Part shown: positions 9,755 to 21,700 of the stretch, one piece after another | How positions within the stretch are numbered: position 1 is the first letter of the stretch | Layout: the number at the start of each line of letters is the position of its first letter | DNA from: Porodaedalea pini | Taxonomy: Eukaryota; Basidiomycota; Agaricomycetes; Hymenochaetales; Hymenochaetaceae | DNA length: 49,993 nucleotides | Assembly: GCA_002794775.1 (NCBI GenBank) | Contig: NBAY01000150.1 | Location: 1 to 49,993 of the forward strand | Direction: 5' to 3' | Notes under the pieces: model-generated | What the model was told of the DNA's origin: nothing | Databases searched by the model: none | The model's input: only the letters and a program-made list of their open reading frames with translations | Position numbers and translations under genes: made by a program

Positions 9755-11920
9755 ATGGAGCATTCTCCCGGCTGGCAGTATGCGCTGGTACAGATGATGT
9801 CTGCTCTAGATTATGACGACGCTAAGCATCGAGGCCGACGCTACTATGCTGTAGCTGGTATATGTGTTGTACTCGTATCGATTGTCCAGTTCATGAAAGC
9901 TAGGAAGCTAACGGTACGTTCGTAAATATTCATGTGACATTTCCACTGATATATTTCCAGGTTAATGTGCCTCTGGAGGGCCCCTCTGGGATTGTTTCTT
10001 CCTACCTTGGCGCGTACGACTTCATTGGAAATACGAAGTCCATTCTAAGGCAAGCCTACAAAAAGGTCTGCATATGCATGTGTATTTTGTATTCTCGGTC
10101 CTACTGAGACGCTGCGTGCACACAGTACGGCCAAGGCACTTTCAAAGTTCCGGAATTGGATCATTACACCGTGGTCATCAATAGGACAGACCTTATCGAT
10201 GAAGTCAGGAAAGCACCCGACAATAAGTTCTCTTTTCCTGAGGCACTTGCTGAGGTCAGTATCGCTGAGGAGACGCACTCACAGTTTGCTAATACGGATC
10301 CTATCCTTCCTTTCTAGAATATCGCATCTCGCTGGACGGTTGGAGAGAATGTCGCGAAGAACCAATATCATACGCAGATTATTCGCAGCCAACTGACGCG
10401 TTCTCTGACTGGACGTTTTGAAGACGTTCGAGATGAAATCACTCAGGCCTTTAGCGACCTTATCCCAGCGAAGAATGATGGTAGAGCCGATTTAGTACCG
10501 CTCGTGTATTGACCGCGAGACCTGATCTCTATTTGTTGCAGAATGGGTCGCTGTTCCCGCTCTGGAGACCATGAGGAACATTGTATGCAGGACGAGCAAC
10601 AGGATTTTCGTCGGTACTCCTCTCTGTGAGTACTACACGTTCGTCTAGAACAAATGAAACGTAACTGATCATGAAGCCCGCCTTCATGGAATTCAGGCAG
10701 AGACCCAGACTATATCGATCTGAACATCAATTTCACGGTCGATGTTATTTTCAATCTGTTCAAAATTAGCAAGGTTCCGACTCTGTTGCGCCCGTGAGCA
10801 ACTTTACCTTTCCCCCCTGTGACTCTCATCAATCATGTACTGCATCGTAGAATTGTCGGCACACTCATATCCTCGTTGCCGAGAAACATTCGTCGCGGAA
10901 TGAAGCACCTCCGCCCTCTGTTAGAAGAGAGATTTCGCCTATATGACGAGAATGGAAATGACTGGCCCGATAAACCAGTAAGGCAACAGTTCACGCGACT
11001 ACCGTTCAACAGTGAACTAACTATTGCGAAGAATGACATGATCTCCTGGCTTATTGACGAGGCACCCGAAAATGAGAAACGAAGCATATACGAGCTAACA
11101 AAGAGAATGTTATTTGTAAATTTCGCTGCTATTCATACGTCTTCGAATGTAGGTTGCGCCCTTATATTGCTGCAGCGTTGAATTTGCCTCATCATTGCAT
11201 TTTAGAGTTTCACCCATGCTCTATTTCACCTGGCCGCCGAACCGAAGTACATCGCGCCTCTGCGTGAGGAGGTCGAACGAGTGATCAAAGAGGAAGGATG
11301 GACAAAGGTCGCGATGACGAAGATGTGGAAGCTCGACAGTTTCATGAAAGAAAGTCAGCGAATAAATGGGATTTTCCTACGTATGATTCTCATCTCTTCG
11401 GACTGTCTAATCATGTGCTCAAGCCTCGTTCCAAGTGACATTAAACCGCAAGGTCATGACCGACCTCACTCTGTCAGATGGAACCTTCTTACCGGCGGGT
11501 ACATTTCTTGCAGCCAACATCACGGCCGCACACAACGATGAAGCATATTACCCGAATGCAGAGAAGTTTGACGGATTCCGTTTCTCGAACATGCGCAATG
11601 AAAGTGCGGAAGAAGGTGTGAAGCACCAAATGGTCAATACGAGTTCGGATTATCTGGCATTTGGGCACGGACGCCATGCATGGTGCGTACTTGCTCTTTG
11701 TTTCTTGAGTTGCTTGCTTATCCGCTTTATTGTGAACAGCCCTGGTCGCTTCTTCGCAGTAAACGAGCTGAAGGCGATGATGGCATACCTACTCTTGACA
11801 TACGATCTGAAGGCGGAGGTGGAAGGAGTCCGACCGGAGAACGTCTATATGGGCGTACGACTGATCCCGAACCCGAAAGCCAAAGTCCTACTCAAGAAAC
11901 GAGCAGATGTAAAAGGTTGA
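9755..11920 (+). CDS. Cytochrome P450 monooxygenase C (11 exons, 527 aa)
   Basis: Third tandem P450. Exons: 9755-9913, 9961-10065, 10126-10254, 10318-10480, 10542-10625, 10697-10793, 10851-10977, 11032-11148, 11206-11380, 11436-11682 and 11740-11920. The joined frame is open. All family motifs are present: N-terminal membrane helix, I-helix AIHTSS, ESQR, FRF, and FGHGRHACPGRFF with ligand Cys468. The C-terminus is two residues longer than in A (ends VKG). Exons 7-11 and the 3' flank lie inside the left arm of the large inverted repeat and are identical, as far as I could compare, to the same part of P450 D. Exons 1-6 are outside the arm and clearly differ from those of D. Substrate unknown. 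Confidence 0.93.
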
Positions 11921-12215
11921 TTCATGCTGCGCTATATATTATACCTTGTCTGTTGTCGGAGATATGGATTTGGTCGTCTATCGAGTCAAGTGTCTTCTGT
12001 GCCCTGATAGTCGTTGGAAAATGGAACTGTTTCTTTTGTTGTGTAAAGCTCCGAACCCATGAACATCTTGCTGATTCAATTGCTCCCAACCGTAGTAATT
12101 CTCAAGTCACTGTTTCAATCTCAGCCTTGCTACATGTAAGAACTAGAGAACTCGTGCGAGTAGGTTGCGCAGTGAATCCAGTTTGTTTCCAAAGTGTCTG
12201 CTAATTTCAATATTA
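11921..12215. other. 3' flank of P450 C
   Basis: Terminator and spacer sequence with no gene. Its end at a TA dinucleotide (12214-12215) is the insertion site of a Tc1-like element. Confidence 0.4.
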
Positions 12216-12242
12216 CAGCCCTGTTCAGAAGTATTGTCAAAC
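12216..12242 (+). repeat. Tc1/mariner-like terminal repeat (one end only)
   Basis: The sequence cagccctgttcagaagtatt plus gtcaaac follows a TA dinucleotide. It closely matches the termini at 35,272, 36,309 and 37,775 (ctgcccttttcagaagtatt). The matching outer end of this element was not found after the transposase, so the element is truncated or rearranged. Confidence 0.65.
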
Positions 12243-12277
12243 ACACTGACCACATGCTTTTGAGCATTTCAACACTT

Positions 12278-12311
12278 TACAGCCTTTTTCATAATACAGC
12301 CTTTTTCATAA
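12278..12311 (+). repeat. 17-bp tandem duplication at MITE edge
   Basis: The 17 bp tacagcctttttcataa occur twice in direct succession (12278-12294, 12295-12311). The second copy is the true MITE end. The first may be a leftover of an excision or replication slip at the terminus. Confidence 0.7.
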
Positions 12312-13145
12312 GTCCTGCGACACGTGCATGTCACGTGAAGTGAGCCGCGTCAGAGCCAAAGTGTCAAAAAATTAGAATGAATGCCTATTTTCTCTGTGAA
12401 TTCTGCACAGTACCTGCTCATTAAGTACTCAAAAAAAAGGCATGGTTCTCAGGAGAAGAAATATGTAAAATATGGAGCAATAAATTGACTGTGTAGGTGG
12501 GTGGAGATCAAACAAGTGCAGCTGGTCTGTTCTCTCACCCATTTCCACTGAGATTCAAAACTTATGGCTCCCCTATATCTACCTATAAAATTCTTTCCTG
12601 TATCTGTAAATTAAGTATATGACTATATCAACATCTCCTGAAAGTTTGAAGCCAATCCATTCAGTATTCATGGTCCAGCAGCAAGATTTGTGTTCCACTT
12701 CAAGCTCTTTCCACCCTCCTTTTCTCACAACAGGTCTTGCAGAGTAGAACACAAATCTTGCTGCTGGACCATGAATACTGAATGGATTGGCTTCAAACTT
12801 TCAGGAGATGTTGATATAGTCATATACTTAATTTACAGATACAGGAAAGAATTTTATAGGTAGATATAGGGGAGCCATAAGTTTTGAATCTCAGTGGAAA
12901 TGGGTGAGAGAACAGACCAGCTGCACTTGTTTGATCTCCACCCACCTACACAGTCAATTTATTGCTCCATATTTTACATATTTCTTCTCCTGAGAACCAT
13001 GCCTTTTTTTTGAGTACTTAATGAGCAGGTACTGTGCAGAATTCACAGAGAAAATAGGCATTCATTCTAATTTTTTGACACTTTGGCTCTGACGCGGCTC
13101 ACTTCACGTGACATGCACGTGTCACAGGACTTATGAAAATGGCTG
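12297..13145. mobile_element. Foldback MITE, Tc1/mariner type (849 bp)
   Basis: The two halves 12297-12695 and 12747-13145 are near-perfect reverse complements, with a 51-bp loop and a symmetry sum of 25,442. It is flanked by TA on both sides (12295-12296, 13146-13147). The termini start cagcc[t/a]ttttcataagtcc. There is no transposase, so it must be non-autonomous. It is nested in an older Tc1-like element. Confidence 0.85.
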
Positions 13146-14779
13146 TAATTCGGACATGTGCATTTCATGTGTAATTGCCGCATCTTGCTGAAATACTGAA
13201 AATCCAAGTAAATGCCCCTTTTCTCCCTCAATATTGCATGATATATTTCCATTAGGCACTTAAAAAAAACTACTAGTCTACGTGAATAGATCTGTGCAAA
13301 AAATCTGATCTTTACTGAATAGTTATTCCATTACAGTGCAGACAATGCCATTCCTAGCTTGTTCATGTGCGTGTCCACCAGAAAACAAAAATCATAACTC
13401 AAGTCTAACTGCCTGTAAAATTTCTCTTTCACCACGAAAATTAAGTATTGGAACCTTGCAACACCCTGCAGAAGTTTCATGCCAAAATATGCAGTATTTG
13501 CATCATGGCAGCAATGTTTGTGACCAACCCATAGTGTCTGTCACTCTACTACTGACACCAGGCTCCGTGAAACTTGCACATTTTGACCAGTAAAAATCTA
13601 GTTCTTTTGAAATATCACACTATAGCCTCAGAGCAACTCATGGGCTGATTTGAAGGCTGAGCGGAGCAGAATTCACACTGCAAAAGTCATGTTTTGATCC
13701 TGCTGTCGGACTACAGGAACAAGGCAATAATCTTGCTTGCTCATTTGGTCAATCTGTTCAATCTATTTTACATGCCTAGCTACCATAAAGTCACCAGACA
13801 CTGATCAAGAAAAACCAGGACTGTGGGGGAAAGATAATTTGTGCATGAGAAATTAAATACATCACTGCAGAGACTGAGCCGCTGGCAGCTGTACAGTGTG
13901 CAACAGGTACAAGTACACACCTTCAAAGCACTTTCCTGTACCCAGGGATCTCTGAATTGTGCTCAGAGGTGAGAGACTGTGCACCAAGTAGCTGGCCACT
14001 CAATATGCTACATGATTGTAGTTGATGAGAGCTGCCCATCTTGATCAAGTTCGAACACAATCACAGTTGCATTTGCTGCTCTTCTTGCTGGAGCCGCTGC
14101 CTGACGGGACTTGGATCTGGTAAAGGCATGCTTATAGGCTATGCCTATGTGTCCTAGAAAAGATACAGGTGTGGAATCAGCAATGTCATATGGGTCTGGC
14201 TGCTGAGACACAGTGAGACAGCGACCATCAGCATTGCAGACAGTTGGACATGCTTTGCTGCAGGAAGAGACATGAAGAGAGAGACAATCAAACATCTGCA
14301 GGATTAACGAGATTCAGAATGCCAGACATGAACAGAGAGTGCAAAAAAGAACATGTCATAACAAAAGCGAACCATCTCGCTGAGTCACTGCATGTAGAGA
14401 TCCTCATCCTATTCAAAGAATCAGTTTAGAAAGAATCAAGAAGAGACAAACAAATGGACCTCAGAAGAGATCCTTTGCCTGTTCTCCTCTAAAAACAGCA
14501 CACTAGATGTGCTTTGGAGGATTTTGTGATTTATAAGGCCTTGGACTGGTTTGGTGATGATGGCAGTCACACATGCCATCACAAGTTGTGATTCAACTTT
14601 CAACAACCAACACTCCCTCCTCTTCACCATGACATGTGGAAGGCCACTGTCACTCGATGCATGAACTATGCTTATACACATGCACCAGAGAGAAGGCTTC
14701 ACAGTTTGGCGCATGGCTTGGCTAACGGGTGTTGGAAAATCAATAGCCAATGATGTGATAGAATGTCAGTGATGCACTG
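13146..14779. other. CpG-poor repeat-derived sequence, left arm
   Basis: Probably the interior of the Tc1-like element. The first part (cattaggcacttaaaaaaa near 13,253) resembles the sequence next to other termini of this family (37,890 region). Open frames such as 14008-14295 (- strand, 95 codons) and 13336-13593 (+) are present, also in mirror image at 28244-28531 and 28946-29203, but identity of the arms makes this uninformative. No known protein was recognised. Confidence 0.4.
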
Positions 14780-15843
14780 GCCAAGCTCAGGAGCATGCAA
14801 AACACACTGGCCAGCCAAGGGTGTTCAACTATGTAGATATTCAGGCAAGTTTTTGCCTACTTTGATCTCTTCTTGCATTGCTGACTGGTAAATATTCCCC
14901 CAGTTTCTTCTGGGCTCAATAGATTGACGATGTGATCTTTATCTCACCAAGCTGCAAGACATGCTCTGGCACATTCAGGGCAAGAAGGCATCAGTAGCCA
15001 CAGTAGAAAGAGCACTGATACAGGCTGGATTCTCTTTGAAGTTGGTGTGTTTTATATACCCTCTTTGAAGCTCGAGTCATGACCCACTTCTTATCGGTGA
15101 CAGATCACCAAGCAAGCACTGGAGCATAGTAAAACTAAGAGACTGAGGTACCAACTCAGGATCACCTTGTACCAAGTAAAACAACTCGTATTCATCAATG
15201 AAAGTGCATGCGACAGGTGGGCCTACTTGCAGAACAAGGCATGGGCTTTACATGGCTGTCAAGCCATTCACAAACAAGTGTTTCTCAGGGGGAAACAGTA
15301 TGTCTAGTCTTGAATTTCTGCATAATTTTTGTCTCAACCCCTTCAGATATTCCATACTTCTGGCAATCACATGGGGTGGCATGATACATTGCATGATTGT
15401 GGAAGGGTCTTTCAATGCGGCGTCTTTCTATGACTTCATTGCTGGTCTATTGGACCACATGCAGCTATGGCCCAGACTGAACTCTGTCATAGTCATGGAC
15501 AACTGCATGATCCACAAAGGGGAAAATATTTGTGAGCTTATTGAATCCAGGTGTGTTTGCCACCAATACAATCGGTCCAGTCCTCTCTTGACCTGTTGAG
15601 CAGTGCAGAGGAATGAAACTTGAATTTCTTCCACTCTACTCCCCAGATTTCAATCCAATTGAGCTCGTGTTCTCACTCTTGAAAGCTTGACTGCAAAACT
15701 TGCATTTGTCAGATGAAGGAGATGAGCATGCAGTGTTCCAACATCTATACAGAGAGGTCATATTGACTGGTGTGGAAGCCTGCTGTGCCTTCTACAGGCA
15801 CTGTGGTTACAATGATAAGGATGTGGAGTATGCATATGCATAA
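14780..15843 (+). pseudogene. Tc1/mariner-like DDE transposase, decayed (left arm)
   Basis: A cut-and-paste transposase of the IS630/Tc1/mariner superfamily. Visible in order: a GQPRVFNYVDIQ linker (about 14,810), helix-turn-helix-type sequence (to 15,040), and the catalytic core. The first acidic position reads FINES (Asn codon 15197-15199) where the sister copy at 39.3 kb has FIDES. The second is VIVMDNCMIHK (Asp 15498-15500), and the third is YSPDFNPIE (Glu codon 15661-15663). A stop follows FSLLKA soon after. The typical C-terminus with FYRHCGYND runs to 15,843. The missing first Asp and the stop make it inactive. At least two short introns seem present. Confidence 0.8.
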
Positions 15844-15959
15844 CTTTCACTCTGCCAGTACAATTAGTTTTCTTACATGCACAGGTAAAGGGCAAAGGAT
15901 GGAGTTGAATCCATATATGACATGTACATGGATGTTAAAGGATACAATCTTGTCTATAT

Positions 15960-17679
15960 CTACCATCTGCTTCTCTCATTGATTTTTTTTATGTCCTCTG
16001 CTGCATAACGAATGATATGATTGACTAGTCCAATCTTGAGTTCACCATATGCTTTGAGTCCAAGCTCGATCAGCCCTTCTTTCTTTAGCACATCAATGTC
16101 GTCTAGCCTTATTACATCGTTACTTGCAAAAATGGGGATGAGTGACAGGTAGTCAAATGCATTGTGTCCTCTTTCAAGGTCATCAGCCAAAGATCAAAGC
16201 CAGTTTGATGCCAGTGAGAAGTTTCTCACTGCGCGTGGCCTGTTTGGCATAGAGGGTTGAGGCTCTGTTTGTTCTTGGGAGTTTGTTAGTGGAGTGGGTG
16301 CAGCAGGAGCGACATGCACAGTAGGTGCAGCAGGAGTGGCATGCACAGTAGGTGCAGCTGCAGCAGTTTCTGGCATGTGAAGATTGACTGCATTTGTAGA
16401 ACTCTTATCTAATAGCTTGAGAGACTCTGGTGCCAGGTCTGCAGTGACACCTGGAAGTCCTTTGCACTAAGAAAAGGCAGAAAGTGAGATAGATAGAAAC
16501 AATGCATATGTAACACACAGAAAGACTCACGAGCATTTTGGCATGCTCATGGAGATTTGCATGTGTGTAAGGAATGTGGTCAGACAATCCTTTGATGTGA
16601 GCACACATGATTTGGCCATGTTTGTTGCACTGAAAATTCTTCATAATCTTCATTGAAATCTTCTCAATTTCCTATTTATACTCATTTTGTGCATCATCCA
16701 ATGCGCTTTTGGCTTGCCTTGTCTGACTCTGACCTTTCTTCTGAGATGGAAGAGTCTGTATCTATACACACAGAAAATGTCAATAGAAGAACAGGAAATT
16801 GTAAGAGCAAGAGCACAACCTGAATGGAAACAAGCAGAGTAATATCTGGATTGAGACTCTTTTTCTTCAGCCTCTTCTGTTCCTCGTGATGTTTGCAAAT
16901 ACAATTGAAAAACTTGTCCACCTCCACTTGGGAATTCAAAAAGTGAGATACATATTTGTTTGCCCCTATCTTTCTGGACCACATGGGCACTTCATAGGCT
17001 AGGCTTTCAAGGAGACTCCAGCCATCCAGTCTGTCCAAAACTGCATTAAGGAGCTCGATAAGAGTCATGCCTGAGCTGATTTTGAGTGATTGCGACCTGG
17101 ATCCATCTGACACATAGACATCAAGAGTAAAGATCTTTTTCTCCATCTTCTGTGGTGTTGACAAGATGAGACCCCATGCATGGGCTCCTCCAAAGGACAA
17201 GCTCAGGTCCATGTCAGGTTCTTGATGTAAAACATTTATTACTTATTAGTATGTATATACACCCAAAAGTAGAGAAAAACTCGGACCAGGTAAATCAAAT
17301 GTGGTGCCTTGTCTAGGGGAGTTGGGTGATACAGAATCATCATCATCCAGAGCTGCAAGTCCTGATGTGCATGCCATGTCATAAATTGACAAGTCTCTGG
17401 CCACTGCAATTTCATTGTCACTGTCATTCACATCATATTGAGGTTTCTTATTGGCCTAAAAGTAATGTCTCAGTTATACACTCCACTAGATGAATCAGCC
17501 CATACCTTTTTTGTAGTAGTAGACGCCTTGCACTTTGGCCCTGGCATTGCTGATCGAACAGGAGATGGAACTTTCTTAGGCTGACCACAACACTGTTTGG
17601 ATGCTTGCTGCTCCAAATGGGCAGCATCATGATCCTCAGCTTCCTGGAGCCTGGTGGACTTTTTCGAAGTACGGGTCAT
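15960..17679 (-). pseudogene. AT-hook/SAM-like protein gene, copy 1 (decayed)
   Basis: I do not recognise a named family. It is clearly homologous to 45,721-47,662, with the same exon order. Exon 1 (17679-17506) encodes a basic N-terminus with a CCGQPKKV stretch matching the AT-hook-like CGRPRKI of copy 2. Exon 2 (from 17455) is acidic. Exon 3 (from 17220) has a KIFTLDVYVSDG beta-rich, ubiquitin-like or PB1-like start and a helical part. The next exon reads down to HEHAKML and ends at a gtgagt donor. The last part has GVT-x6-PESLKLLD, Ala/Pro-rich repeats and a C-terminal SAM-like helix bundle (RLDDIDVLKKEGLIELGLKA). In-frame stops occur in the fourth exon (near 16,675) and before SLADDLERG (near 16,195). 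The latter is a TGA at a probable former CpG. Confidence 0.6.
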
Positions 17680-18360
17680 GATAATGGTGGACAGAAAAAA
17701 TGGGTGAAAAAAAAAATCATGTGAGCATACTGTTAGGATATGGTATCTTTGATAAGCAGTACAAGTTTGGCAAATGCCTATCACCATGATCAGACAAAGC
17801 TGCACCCATCTCATGCAACAAATCTTTCACTGTGACTGTGGGATCATCCAAAACCAAGCATCAATGTCTCATCAGATTATAGTTTGGGGCTTGTCTCACC
17901 AGATTATAGTTTGGGCTTGAAAACTTCCAGCTGCATGGCTGCATCCAGAGATATAAGGATGTTGCACCTGTCAGTTGACCTCAGTTTCCTGGCCCCCACA
18001 TCCATCAATGCCAGCCCAGAAAGACCAGCCAGAGCCAGGCTCATCCCTCCCGGAGAGTTCTTCCCCTATAGATATTCATACAGTAAGACAGAACGCTCAT
18101 AGTGTGTATATGTTACCTTGTGTTCATGGCATGCTGATGAAGTGGCTTTAGAAATTGTGATAGACTACGCTGAATCCTCCCCCCCTCCTCGATTCTCTGG
18201 CATCACTCATGTCCAACTGTGAGTTTCATATGTTTTAAAGTGAATCTGACTTACCTAAATTACCACATTCACAGCTACAGAAGAGGAGAAGTGGAAGAAG
18301 ATAGTGGAAGAGGCCATTGCGACATATTGTGCATACTGAATTGTGACAGGTGAGACTACC
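17680..18360. other. Intergenic region and possible 5' part of the divergent partner gene
   Basis: This holds an imperfect tandem duplication of about 27 bp (17867-17893, 17894-17919; tctca[t/c]cagattatag). On + there are exon-like fragments: 18,140-18,220 (DYAESSPPPRFSGITHVQ, donor gtgagt) and a short one after the acceptor near 18,275. They may belong to the gene that continues after the retrotransposon, but the join cannot be proved here. Confidence 0.3.
18356..18360. repeat. Target site duplication CTACC (left)
   Basis: The 5 bp ctacc directly before the left LTR are repeated directly after the right LTR (24648-24652). This shows one intact insertion event. Confidence 0.9.
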
Positions 18361-18773
18361 TGTTAGGCGGGAGTCCGGGAGACGACTCGGACTGGGCAAG
18401 CCTCGGCTGACTGTCGTCTGGGACGTGCTGTACTCGAGCGTAGACTCGGGACACGCTTACTCAGACTAGGTCGTCGCGGAGGTAAGAGGATTAATACAAG
18501 TCTAAACTAATACAAGGGGGACGAGTCTCACCTAGGTCGTCGCGGAGGTAAGAGGAAAAGCAGAACAAGGAGTTCATGCAATTCCTGAGACCTTATATAG
18601 TGACGACCGTGAGACTATATTACCTAACATTACCTAACAAGTGGGAATGGAACGAATGAAGGCAGTGTGGGAATGATTGTGTAAGATGGGTAAATATAAT
18701 GAAAAGGACGAATATAATAAAGGAAATGGTAAAAGGGAAAATAAAGGAAAAGGTGAAAGTTCAGGTTCTAACA
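18361..18773 (-). repeat. 3' LTR of the gypsy element
   Basis: 413 bp, TGTTAG...CTAACA. About 99% identical to 24235-24647. The pol stop codon lies directly at its inner edge (18774). Confidence 0.93.
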
Positions 18774-21700
18774 TTACCCCCCTTTCAAGGTTGGGCGTCC
18801 CGACCAACCATGATCGCGGTCGTCAGGCTCGGTGTCGACGAAGAGTGGACGGAGTCGTTGATGAGGGATGTCGAGTTTTTGAGGTGCACCGGGATGTTTG
18901 AGGTAGAACTCAGCGATCGTCTCCTTCGCGTTCTCACCGAAGTCCATCTCAGGCTGCCAAGTAGGTTCATTGTAGCCGACCCACTTGACAAGGTACTGTA
19001 GTTTCCCTCGGTGCAGACGCGAGTCTAGAATCTCCTCAATCTCGTACTCCTCTTCGTTGTCGATGATGTCAGGTGGCGGCGGTGCTGGTTGTCTTTGGCT
19101 CTTGAAGGACGGTTCGACGGCGGGCTTTAGCAGTGCTTCGTTGAAGACCAGGTGGACCTTTTTCCATCGCTTTGGGAGCTTGAGCTTGTACGCGCTTGCT
19201 CCCACCTTGTCGACGATTTCAAATGGGCCATACCATTTGTCAGCGAGTTTCTTTGTCGGCGAGTCTGTGTTGATGTTTCGCCCGTCAAGGAAAACCTTGT
19301 CCCCAGCCTTGTACTCAACCGAAATCCCCGCTGTCCGGTCGTGATAGCGTTTCATGTCGTCCGCCGCTTTGACCAAGTTGTCCTTCGCAACCCGATGAGT
19401 CTCCTTTATGTGCTTCGCGAATTCTTCCGCCGACATGTTGGCAGACGAGGTTCGTGTCGTGTCAAAGCTTAAGGGGTGACGTCCTGTGTTCGCGTAGAAA
19501 GGAGACATCTTCATCGCCGAATGCTCGCGGTTATTATACGCGAACTCCGTGAGGGGGAGCCAGTCCTTCCAGTCCGATTGTCGATGGTTTACGAAGAGCC
19601 TAAGATATTGTTCAAGCTCTTGGTTAACGCGTTCCGTCTGACCATCTGTCTGTGGGTGATATGCCGTTGACGGGTTGCCTTCGATGTGTAGGAGTTTGTA
19701 CAGCTCCTTCATCATCGACGCGTCGAACTGCGTGCCTCGGTCATGGATGATCTTCTTCGGCAAGCCGTGGAGGCGGAAGACATGGTCGCGGTACAGTTGA
19801 GCCATGCCTTCCGCCGACAATCTTGTCGTCGTCGGGATTGCGTGCATCTGTTTCGAGAACCTGTCGACGAAAACACAGATTGCGTTGTGTCCCTTGGAGT
19901 CCGGGAGTTCTCCGATGAGGTCGACTGTGACAATTTCCCATGGGCCTTCCGGGACCGTGTTTGGGTGAAGTGGCCTCGACCTCGATGCCCTCAGAGCCTT
20001 TGTTCGCTGGCAGCGATCACACCCTCGGACATACGCTCTGACGTCGGAGAACATCGACGTCCACCAGAAGTCTCGTCGGACGAGTTCCACCGTTTTCGAC
20101 GCTCCTGGGTGTCCCGCCAGTACCGAGTCGTGACATTCCCGTAATACGGTCTCCTTCATTGATGCTGGCACGTATATCTTGTCCTTCATGCGCCACAATC
20201 CGTTGACCTCTGTCATTCCCGTCGGCCTCTCCGACTCGTCCTGCGCCCTCTGCGCTTCACCCACTCGTTCCACCACCTCGTCGCGCGATGTCCGCATCAT
20301 TCCACGGTTCAACCACTTATCCTTGATGAACACGACCCCATCGTTGTCATCCTTGCCCTGATCATAGCCCGCCATACGCGATAGCAGGTCGGCCTTGCCC
20401 ATCATCTTGCCCGGCTTGTGTTCGAGGTGGAAGTCGAATTCTTCAAGTTCGGTCCACCAGCGAGCTTGGCGATAGCTCAGCTTCTGCGCCGATCTGAAGT
20501 AGGTGAGGTTGGCGTGGTCGGACCAGATTTCAATCTTGTGGCGAGCGCCAAGGAGGTATTGCCGCCACTCCTTGAGCGCCGAAACGATCGCGAGCATCTC
20601 CTTGTCATAGATCTCGTAGTTTCGTTCCGCTGGTTCAAGTGCCTCTGACCTGTAGGTGATCACCCTCCACTTCCCTTCCTGCTTCTGCAACAACACACCA
20701 CCGAGCGCAAAGTTCGACGAGTCCGCTTCTACGCGGAAAGGGCCCTCGTCATTGGCGATGGCCAGGACTGGAGGTGAGCAGAGACGTCGTCTCAGCTCCT
20801 CGAATGCTTCCTGCTGTTCGGTCTCCCATACCCAGTCCTTCTTGCCCGTTAACGACGTCAACGGTCGGACCACCTTGCTGTAGTCCTTAATAAACTGTCT
20901 TAGCCAGTTTCCCATACCGAGGAACTGTTGCAGCTCCTTGAGGTTCCGTGGGACCGGCCAGTTCGCAATCGCCTCCGTCTTTGCCGGGTCAGCCCTGATC
21001 TCACCATTGCCGATGATGTGGCCGAGGTATTTGACGACCTTGGCGTCAAACTCGCACTTCTCCGGCTTCAGGTACAGGCCATTTTCTCGGAGGATCTGGA
21101 GTACGCGCCTCGACGTGTCGATATGCTCCTCAATGGTTTCCGAGAGGATCAGGATGTCGTCGAGGTATACGATGATCAAGTTCGCATAGATTAGGTCCTT
21201 AAAGATGTGGTTGACAAAGGCCTGGAACGTGGCCGGCGCGTTGCAAAGGCCAAAAAACATGACCGTTGGTTCGAAGAGGCCCATGTTCATGCAAAACGCT
21301 GCCTTCCATTCGTCACCCTCGCGGATCTGGATATTGTAGTACCCCCAGCGAAGGTCAAGCTTAGTGATGTACTTCGCTTTCTTGACCTTGTCAACGAGTT
21401 CGTCAATGAGAGGGAGGGGATACTTGTTCTTGATCGTACCGTCATTGAGAGGGAGGGGATACTTGTTCTTGATCGTACCGTCATTGAGCTTACGGTAATC
21501 CTGGATCGGGCGTAACGATTTGTCAGCCTTCTTTATGAAGAAGAAGGGCGACGCCATGGGCGATATCGACCGTCGAATGCGACCCGACTTCAGATTTTCA
21601 TCAAGGAAGTCCTTGAGTGACTGTTGCTCAGTTGGCGTGAGCGGGTAGATCTTACAGTCGCTCGGTTTGAAGTCGGGCTTTAAGTCAATGACATGGTCCC

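Larger units (their letters stand above)
10841..15805 (+). repeat. Left arm of large inverted repeat (about 4.96 kb)
   Basis: Each position x here pairs with 42,539 minus x in 26,734-31,698 on the other strand. Open reading frames in the two arms are identical along the whole length. The outer end lies at tgcatcgtag in intron 6 of P450 C. Inside, identity drops over the last 80 bp (four mismatches) and is lost after about 15,810, in the last codons of the transposase. Contents: P450 exons 7-11, a Tc1-like terminus, a foldback MITE, uncharacterised sequence and a transposase. Confidence 0.95.

Noticed and set aside
10819..11181. Single continuous frame across P450 C exons 7-8
   Set aside because: It includes intron 7, which is shown to be an intron by the out-of-frame, stop-containing equivalent in P450 B.
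14008..14295. 95-codon frame present in both arms
   Set aside because: Its presence in both arms only reflects their identity. There is no protein family match that I can see, and it lies inside repeat-derived DNA.
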